This document shows positions 56,908 to 64,000 of a stretch of 64,000 nt of DNA, piece after piece. The stretch comes from Campanula takesimana (Eukaryota > Streptophyta > Magnoliopsida > Asterales > Campanulaceae): positions 22,501 to 86,500 of the forward strand of contig JAOWBW010001594.1 in the NCBI GenBank assembly GCA_026119855.1. The letters are read 5' to 3'. The position numbers and the translations under genes were made by a program. Numbering within the stretch: position 1 is the first letter of the stretch; every line of letters begins with the position of its first letter. The notes under the pieces were generated by a model. That model had not been told where the DNA came from. It searched no databases and was given only the letters and a program-made list of their open reading frames with translations.

Positions 56908-58396
56908 TGTTGGGTTTCGATCAAACATGCGCAGCGGAATATAGCATTTAAAATTTTGAAACCCAAAGCCATGGATCCGTTCATACGATTAAATCAAATA
57001 CAACATAAGAATAAAGGAATAAACTAACCCTTGATGGCTATCAAATTCTCTCGGTCTTTGGTGGAGGTTTGAAGACTTGATCACGATCACAAAGTTTGAA
57101 CACGAACTTTGAAGATGATGATTTTCACCCTCTAGCGGTATCCACACTTCGAACGAATATCAAAGGAGCTTCTTTGATCTTGGTTGCTAGACCAAATTGT
57201 GAAACACTTTTCCACAATCAAAAGAACTATATGGAATTTATTTTGTGTATTATTTTGTTCTTCAACCAAGAATGTCTTAGAACAAAATAAACCCTCTCCC
57301 AAACTCTTTGAGACTCACAAAATCATTAGCTTAGAGTGCTGGCCGAATTTGGTCTTTTATACACATGTATGACCTATTCCAAATAGGAAACTTGAGTCAA
57401 AATCCGTCCAAAATTCGTTTCCTAATCAAATTAGGAATCTGCCACCCGACAGTACTGTGCGGCCGCCCAAAAGCCTCTGTGCGGTCGCACAACTATCTGA
57501 AACAAAACTGGTACATTTCTGAGCTAAGTGTGCGGCCGCCCAGTCCATTATGTGCGGTCGCCCACTTCCCCAGAAAGTCCAGAATTTCCAAAATTCCAAT
57601 ATAGTCCTTTTAAAGATTCGTTCTATTGTGTGTGACCCTCTAGGATTATACTAAGTTGCCAATGGGCTCAAACATGATCCCATAAGATATGATTAGGTTC
57701 TAGCAAACCGTCATACCTACCCAAATAGTATAACTAGATACAAGTTCGCATTCCTTTAGAATATGTCACAATCCCTTTGTCCACGATGTCATTGAACGCA
57801 AGTCATGGTCAAACAGTCAACTTGTTTTGTTCAATGCTTTCTCGATTCCGAATATGTTGATAATTCAAATGCTATTGATCCAATCAATCCATTTGAGTCC
57901 GGCCGAACATTTCATCAACATTATTCCTTCGAGGGGCCCAAGCTTGACATCTCTCCGTGGAGGGACAAATCCATTTAGCTTATTATTCTTCCCAACGGGA
58001 ATCCGATTATGCCAATCATACCCTTTATAACTACCATGTTAAGGTAGCGTTTGAATATGTCAAACACAATGTTCATCTAGTGGAAGACTATAATAACTTC
58101 ATGTCTAAGGATTCAAATGACATAACTAATATGAGATATATGTATGACATAGACCATGACATAAGTCTCATACAGCGGGTCAAGTCCAGTACCTTGTTCC
58201 AAACAAGTACCCATAATCTAACATTATCATCCCATGATCATTTAGCCTTTATACTAGTGCTTAACAAGCACTAGGGACGGGGATTATTATAAGTAAACAT
58301 GAACAACAATAATAATCAAAACATCTCTTTATTGATATGAAATAAATGATAACAATTACAACGTTTATTAAACGTGCCTGGGCACCACTACCAACA
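56908..58396 (-). mobile_element. 3' LTR of the copia element
   Basis: 1,489 bp, TGTTGGGTTTCG to CACTACCAACA on plus. On minus a TATA box GTATAAAAGA lies at 57,353-57,362. Upstream of it are four CG-rich inverted repeats (57,456-57,564). The purine tract (GGGCAAGTGGGAGAT on minus) is at 58,397-58,411. Confidence 0.9.
57456..57564. promoter_or_regulatory. Four CG-rich inverted repeats in the copia LTR
   Basis: TGTGCGGCCGCCCA (57,456), TGTGCGGTCGCACA (57,478), TGTGCGGCCGCCCA (57,529) and TGTGCGGTCGCCCA (57,551): two pairs, members 8 bases apart, pairs 37 bases apart. The word, spacing and pairing match those in the unrelated Tekay LTR almost exactly. Confidence 0.75.
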
Positions 58397-58413
58397 ATCT
58401 CCCACTTGCCCTA

Positions 58414-61400
58414 GGCCCAATCTCCCATGTATCTAATACCCATGGACCTAACATGACCATCATGTTTATCTTGTGGAAGTCCCTTTGTTAGCGGGTCCGC
58501 AACATTGTCATCAGTAGGTACTCAGCATATATTTACGTCTCCCCTATCAACGATCTCTCGAATGATATGAAAACGCCTAAGTATGTGTTTGGATTTCTGA
58601 TGTGCTCTTGGTTCCTTTGCTTGAGCAATAGCACCATTATTATCGCAATAAAGGTCTATTGGATTAGCAATACTAGGAACCACTTCAAGTTCAGTTATGA
58701 ACTTCTTAATCCAAACAGCTTCCTTTGCAGCATCCGATGCAGCAATATACTCAGCTTCTGTTATAGAATCAGCGGTTGTACTTTGCTTGGAACTCTTCCA
58801 GCTTACAGCTCCACTATTTAACATAAACACAAATCCCGATTGCGATCGGCTATCATCTTTGTCGGTTTAGAAGCTTGCATCCGTGTAGGCATTTACAACG
58901 AGATCATCTTCCATTCCTCCATAGACCAAAAACGAGTCTTTAGTTCTTCTCAAGTACTTAAGAATCGCTTTTACAGCTATCCAGTGATTTTCGCCAGGGT
59001 CGGATTGGTATCTACTTGTCATGCTCAAAGCATAAGACACATCCGGCCTAGTACAAATCATGGCATACATGATGGACCCAATTGCCGAAGCATATGGAAC
59101 ATCATTCATTTTCTCACGCTCATCTTTTGTCTTAGGACATTGAGTCTTGCTTAGAGAAACTCCATGTAACACGGGCAAGGTGCCTCTCTTAGAATTTTCC
59201 ATACGGAATCTTCTAATGACCTTGTCAATGTATGTACTTTGGCTTAAACCAAGTAGCCTCCTTGATCTATCTCTATAGATCTTAATGCCAAGAATATATG
59301 CGGCTTCACCCATATCTTTTATTGCGAAGCACTTTCCTAACCAAGTCTTCACAGACTGAAGTGTAGGAATGTCGTTTCCAATGAGCAATATGTCATCCAC
59401 GTATAAAACAAGGAAAAGCACTATGCTCCCACTAATCTTCTTGTATACACAAGGCTCATCTTCGTTCTTGATGAAACCAAACTCTTTGACCGATTCATCA
59501 AAACGGAGATTCCAACTCCTAGAAGCTTGCTTCAATCCATAAATGGATCTCTGCAATTTGCATACCTTAGAATTTTGTTCAAAACCTTCTGGTTGTGTCA
59601 TATACACATCCTCTTGTAGTTTTCCATTCAGGAAAGCGGTTTTGACGTCCATCTGCCATATTTCATAGTCATGATATGCGGCAATGGCAAGCAAAATTCT
59701 TATAGACTTGATCATTGCTACGGGTGAAAAGGTCTCATCATAGTCAATACCATGAACTTGCCTATAACCCTTCGCTACAAGCCTAGCTTTGTAAGTATGC
59801 ACCTTCCCATCCATGTCAGTCTTCTTCTTGAAGACCCATTTGCATCCTATGGTTTTTACACCTTCGGGTGCATCAATCAAATTCCAAACTTGATTGTCTT
59901 GCATGGATTGCAATTCGGATTTCATGGCTCCAAGCCACTTGTCCGAATCAGGAGAAGACATCGCCTCTTGGTAGGTTGACGGTTCATCATTCTCAATGAT
60001 TTCTACCTCATTACTATCCGTTACGAGAAATCCATATCTCTCGGGCTCGGATCGTAACCTACTAGATCTGCGAGTTGCTTGTGTACTTTGAACAGGTTCC
60101 ACAACTCCTTGTGGTTCTTGTTCTTGCTCCACCATTGGTTCAATGTTATTTTCTGGGTCTCGAATTTCTTCAAGATTTATTTTACTCCCACTGATTTCTT
60201 TGGAGAGAAACTCTTTCTCTAGAAAGACACCAGTTCGGGCAACAAACACTTTGTTGTCCTCTCGGTTGTAAAAGTAATATCCTTTAGTTTCTTTAGGATA
60301 TCCCACGAAAATACATTTATCAGATTTGTGTGCAAGTTTGTCTGAGATAAGTCTTTTGACAAAAACTTCACAACCCCAAATCTTCATGAAAGATAGACAA
60401 GGCTTCTTTCCGCTCCACATCTCATATGGAGTCTTTTGAACCGATTTAGTTGGAACACGATTTAGTGTGAAAGCAGCGGTTTCTAGAGCGTAACCCCAAA
60501 AGGATATTGGAAGATCAACTTGACTCATCATTGATCGAACCATGTCTAACAAAGTCCGATTCCTCCTCTCGGACACACCATTCCATTGTGGTGTTCCCGG
60601 TGGAGTCAATTGTGAAACTATTCCACAATTCTTTAGATGATCATCAAATTCTTGACTTAAGTATTCACCACCTCGATCTGATCGAAGTGCCTTTATACTT
60701 TTGCCAAGTTGTTTTTCTACTTCATTTTGAAATATTCTAAATATCTCAAATGCTTCACTTTTATGTTTCATTAGGTAAACATACCCAAATCTACTATAAT
60801 CATCAGTGAAGGTTATGAAGTATTGAAATCCTCCCCTAGCATTGCTACTTAATGGTCCGCATACATCGGAATGTATCAACCCCAATAAGTCGCTTGCCCT
60901 TTCACCCAACTTGGTAAAAGGTGTCTTAGTCATTTTTCCAAGAAGACACGACTCACAAGTATCATATGACTCTAAGTCACATGAACCCAAAAGTCCGTCC
61001 CCATGGAGTTTTGAGATACGCTTCTCATTAATATGACCAAGACGGCAATGCCACAAATAAGTATGATTTACATCATTAGGTTTAGATTTCTTATTTACAT
61101 GATAGACATTATTTTCATTCTTGACATCCAAGATATAAAAGCCATTAAATGAATTAGCAATACCATAAATCACATCATTTAAATAAATAGAAAATTTCTT
61201 ATTCTTAATAAGAAACTTAAAACCTTCATTATTCAAACAAGAAATTGAAATAATATTTCTGCTTAAATCCGGAACATAATAACAATTGTTCAAAACAAGA
61301 ATTAATCCGGAAGGTAAAGTGACTTCATAAGTCCCTACGGCTAATACAGCAACTCTTGCTCCATTCCCCACACGTAGATCTATTTCACCTTCTTTAAGCA

Positions 61401-62367
61401 GTCTCCTATTCTTTAGTCCCTGCACATTTAGACAAATGTGAGAACCACATCCGGTATCCAATACCCAAGAATCAGTGGTAGAAAGGAGAATATCTATCAT
61501 ATAGATACCTGAAGTCGACGCAGCCTTGCTGCTCTTCTTCTTCTTTTGCTCTTCCAAGAAAGCCTTGCAATTACGTTTCCAATGACCAATTTCTTGACAA
61601 TGGAACCAAATTGCATCCTTTTGTGTATCGGGTTTTGCCTCATAAGCCTTGGCAACCTTTGCCTTGCTTATTTTGGGTTTGACAACTTTTGCCTTACCCT
61701 TGCCTTTGGCACCAGGCTTCTTCCCATCATGAACCAAGAGCACGGGAGAACCTTTCTCCACAATTTTCATCTCTGCAGTTTTGAGCATCCCATGCAACTC
61801 AGAGAGATTCTTATCCATTCCATGCATGTTATAATTCATTACAAACTGATTATAACTTTTAGGCAATGAATTAAGAATGAGATCCGTGGCTAGCTCCAAT
61901 GGGATTGGATAGCCAAGTTTCTCAAGGTGCTCTACATAACCTTTCATTTTAAGAAAGTGAGGACTCACTTGTTGCCCTTCATTCATTTTACACGTAGTGA
62001 ATGCAACAATGGTCTTGTACATCTCTTGCCTAGCTTGCTCTTGAAACATGGTTCTCAACTCCACGCCTATCTCATAGGCTTCCAAATGTTCCAAACTTTG
62101 TTGGAGTTTTGAACACATAGCAGCAAGCATGAGACAACTTACATCTCTAGAATCATTACGATGTTTCTTGTAATTGTCTCTTTCTACCCTAAGGGCAGTA
62201 GGCGGTGGTTCAGCGGGGAGAGGCCCATCGAGAATGTACAACTTATCTTCTTGCCTAAGAACGATTCTTATGCTACGGATCCAATCCATAAAGTTGGTAC
62301 CATTCTCTTCGAGCTTATCCTTCTCAAGGATCGATCGCAACGACATTGATTGAGTGTTATTAGTCAT
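58414..62367 (-). pseudogene. Ty1/copia Gag-Pol polyprotein with two stops
   Basis: ATG at 62,367 (MTNNTQSMSLRSILEKDKLE) opens 1,166 codons to a TAA at 58,867, then continues in frame to a TGA near 58,522 and a natural end at about 58,414. Gag occupies about 1-270; its knuckle reads WFHCQEIGHWKRNC, with Trp where the first Cys should be. Protease: WVLDTGCGSHIC (about 305). Integrase: zinc H..H..C..C near 440-490, core SDVCGPLS, RSDRGGEY and WNGVSERRNR. RT: MDVKTAFLNGKL and YVDDILLIGND (about 880-1000). RNase H: TDASF (TAA) TDKDD, then SWKSSKQSTTADSITEAEYI. The first stop replaces a Gln codon by C-to-T; the second probably an Arg codon. If read through, the protein is about 1,310 residues, normal for the family. 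Confidence 0.9.
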
Positions 62368-63880
62368 TATCTACAAATATGCAAAATTTCCAAAATTTAA
62401 TAAGTACCGGGTTTCATTAAAGAAACAATTAATGTATTTTAAAACAAAATACTCCCACCAAATTATACAACCTTCTTTATACATCCAATGTATAGTATAA
62501 TTTAAATGGGTTGAGATCCCGCTTTAATCTAATTTTGAGTACGCTTTGGCGCACCGCTCAAAATTAAATCAATTAGGTAGACAACTCTTGTCAATCATAT
62601 CTCATATGACTCTCAGTTCTTTTCATGAGATTCTTTAAGAAATCCAATTTCAAAAAGCATGTTAAATCTCATCTTTGCCTTAAGCCCAAAACTGTTTTGA
62701 CGCTTAATTAAGTCCAACCATTTTAAACGCATAGGAAACTCTTATTCACTCATCTTGCTCAAACATGAATAAAATCAATGCACCTCGCTTTGGCGAGCCC
62801 ACATAAAATTACTCATGTATAAACAAGTGTTTTAATCATGGCATGGCAAAAGGACTTAAAACTTTCTTTGAAGGTTAATCACATATAGCATATAACACAT
62901 TTATGAGCACATAATATAAACATGTTACACATCAAGTTTAGGCACTAAATTAATCTCCATTAATTTAAGCATGGCATTTATGTGTCATTAGTTTCTCTAT
63001 AATTATGAGGATGAGACTTATTTCAACTTTGGTTATTATTTCCAAATCAAGACAACAAGAAGTGCGGTCGAACTAAGCCATTAGGCAACCACAATCCCGC
63101 ACTAATTCAAGAAACCAAGAAAGTAGTCCATGTGGCCGAAACTAAGCAATAGATGGTCTCGATGAACGTAGGCCAATTGCATTCACAATTCCACATGGAT
63201 CTCCAAACATTGAATCAAGAACTTTGTTTCTCAATTTTAGCAATTATGAACTCTTCATAATTCTAACTTCGTTTATCTTTGAAACTTTGATTGCGATCAA
63301 TTTTGGGAAACACAATCTCGATGAACGCAGATTAGCCATCCAAAACTTGAACCAATCTAAGGATCACAAGACTAAAACAAATAGGAAAATCAAACCCCAA
63401 AAATCCACACACAAACCAACTACCCAAAACCCATTCCAGATCAGCAAGTCTGGACTGGTTCTGTTACTGGTTTTGTTGAATTTTTCGAAAAATTCCAGAT
63501 TCTGTTTTTCAACCAAAATCAGACCTTCTGATCCCCTTGTGCGGTCGCCCAAAACTGTGCGGCCGCCCAAGGCGTTTTGTGCGGTCGCCCAGTGCCATCA
63601 GAATGTGCAGAATTTTCAAAGTTCGAAAATTTTGTCTCAAAATCGTTTTTCCCCGATTATTAAAACTTTGATCCAATCAAAAATTAATAATCAACAATTC
63701 TGAATCCACCATAATTTATTTATTGCGATTGAATCGTGCGATTAAAGTTGCAAAACAATAAACCACATAAAATCACATAACACATAAACATCACATATTC
63801 CAATATTCATATCATGCAAGGCACATAGACAATTTATATACACATAACATGATCCAAGTATTGAATTAATCAACATGAAC
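62368..63880 (-). other. Leader of the copia element
   Basis: About 1.5 kb between the primer site and the gag start, AT-rich and without a domain. It contains three CG-rich inverted repeats (63,538-63,591). Two blocks (near 63,060-63,190 and 63,290-63,360) share TCTCGATGAACG-type words. Confidence 0.65.
63538..63591. promoter_or_regulatory. Three CG-rich inverted repeats in the copia leader
   Basis: TGTGCGGTCGCCCA (63,538), TGTGCGGCCGCCCA (63,556) and TGTGCGGTCGCCCA (63,578), spaced 18 and 22 bases. Same word as in the LTR, but here downstream of the primer site on the minus strand. Confidence 0.7.
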
Positions 63881-63896
63881 GGGGCTTTGATACCAC
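63880..63896 (-). other. Primer-binding site of the copia element
   Basis: On minus, the LTR end CCTAACA is followed by G-TGGTATCAAAGCCCCG, the initiator tRNA-Met type. Confidence 0.8.
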
Positions 63897-64000
63897 TGTT
63901 AGGTTTCGATCAAACATGCGCAGCGGAATATAGCATTTAAAATTTTGAAACCCAAAGCCATGGATCCGTTCATACGATTAAATCAAATACAACATAAGAA

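Larger units (their letters stand above)
37055..64000 (+). mobile_element. Tat/Ogre-lineage Ty3 element, 3' LTR outside window
   Basis: Order on plus: 5' LTR, primer site, leader, gag, RT, RNase H, second (archaeal-type) RNase H, integrase, then antisense genes. The second RNase H, the primer site TGGCGACTCTGCTGGGGA and the antisense genes after pol mark the Tat lineage. A Tekay-type chromovirus interrupts gag-protease and a copia element follows the antisense genes. No copy of the LTR is seen before 64,000, so the right end lies outside. It has many stops and is not functional. Confidence 0.8.
56908..64000 (-). mobile_element. Ty1/copia element, 5' LTR cut by window edge
   Basis: 3' LTR 56,908-58,396, polyprotein on minus 58,414-62,367, leader to 63,880, primer site, then 5' LTR from 63,897 to beyond the window. 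The LTR ends seen (TGTTGGGTTTCG and TGTTAGGTTTCG) differ by one base in the first 104, so the insertion is young. The left flank is AAAAG (56,903-56,907); the matching duplication is outside. Two stop codons are the only damage seen in the polyprotein. Confidence 0.9.

Overview
This window is nuclear DNA from a flowering plant, most likely a eudicot. It is AT-rich intergenic sequence made almost wholly of nested transposable elements. No ordinary single-copy host gene, rRNA or tRNA gene can be supported. The evidence for a plant is Tat/Ogre, Tekay-type chromovirus and Ty1/copia retrotransposons with tRNA-derived primer sites, Mutator-like elements (MULEs) with 9-10 bp target duplications, Stowaway-like MITEs and Helitrons with hairpin-CTAG ends. 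I cannot name the species.

Layout. 1-1.9 kb: gag-protease remnant of a Tat-lineage Ty3 element on the minus strand. 2.49-2.93 kb: copia-type LTR. 2.9-3.6 kb: a TCGAG-rich repeat and a copia RNase H scrap. 4.3-9.4 kb: two copies of one Mutator-like MITE family; the second is split by a four-unit head-to-tail array of Helitron 5' halves. 9.9-14.6 kb: two complete short Helitrons, a third Helitron end and several Stowaway-like MITEs in AT-rich minisatellite DNA. 15.86-19.13 kb: a solo LTR with a 5 bp duplication, split by a 1.8 kb deletion derivative of a MULE. 20.5-29.6 kb: the 9.1 kb parent-like MULE, with a FAR1-type transposase gene on plus and a Ulp1-like cysteine protease gene on minus, converging on each other. 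30.0-32.2 kb: a Pack-MULE-like element whose left arm holds a Helitron at a provable A/T site. 34.3-36.4 kb: a gutted copia element.

37.06 kb to the right edge: one large Tat/Ogre-lineage element that hosts two younger insertions. Its LTR, primer site, gag, RT, two RNase H domains, integrase and antisense genes can be read in order. A Tekay-type chromovirus (40,296-49,904, target duplication CTACG) sits in its gag-protease frame, and a copia element (56,908 to beyond 64,000) sits beside its antisense genes. The Tat element's 3' LTR lies outside the window.

How the parts relate. No coding unit is fully intact. The copia polyprotein is closest, with two stop codons. The MULE transposase has two single-base frame breaks, one in a run of nine A. 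The feature I consider most worth study is shared by unrelated LTR families here: short CG-rich inverted repeats with a CG-NN-CG core, placed in pairs upstream of a TATA-like box in four different LTRs, and repeated inside the Tat element between its modules.
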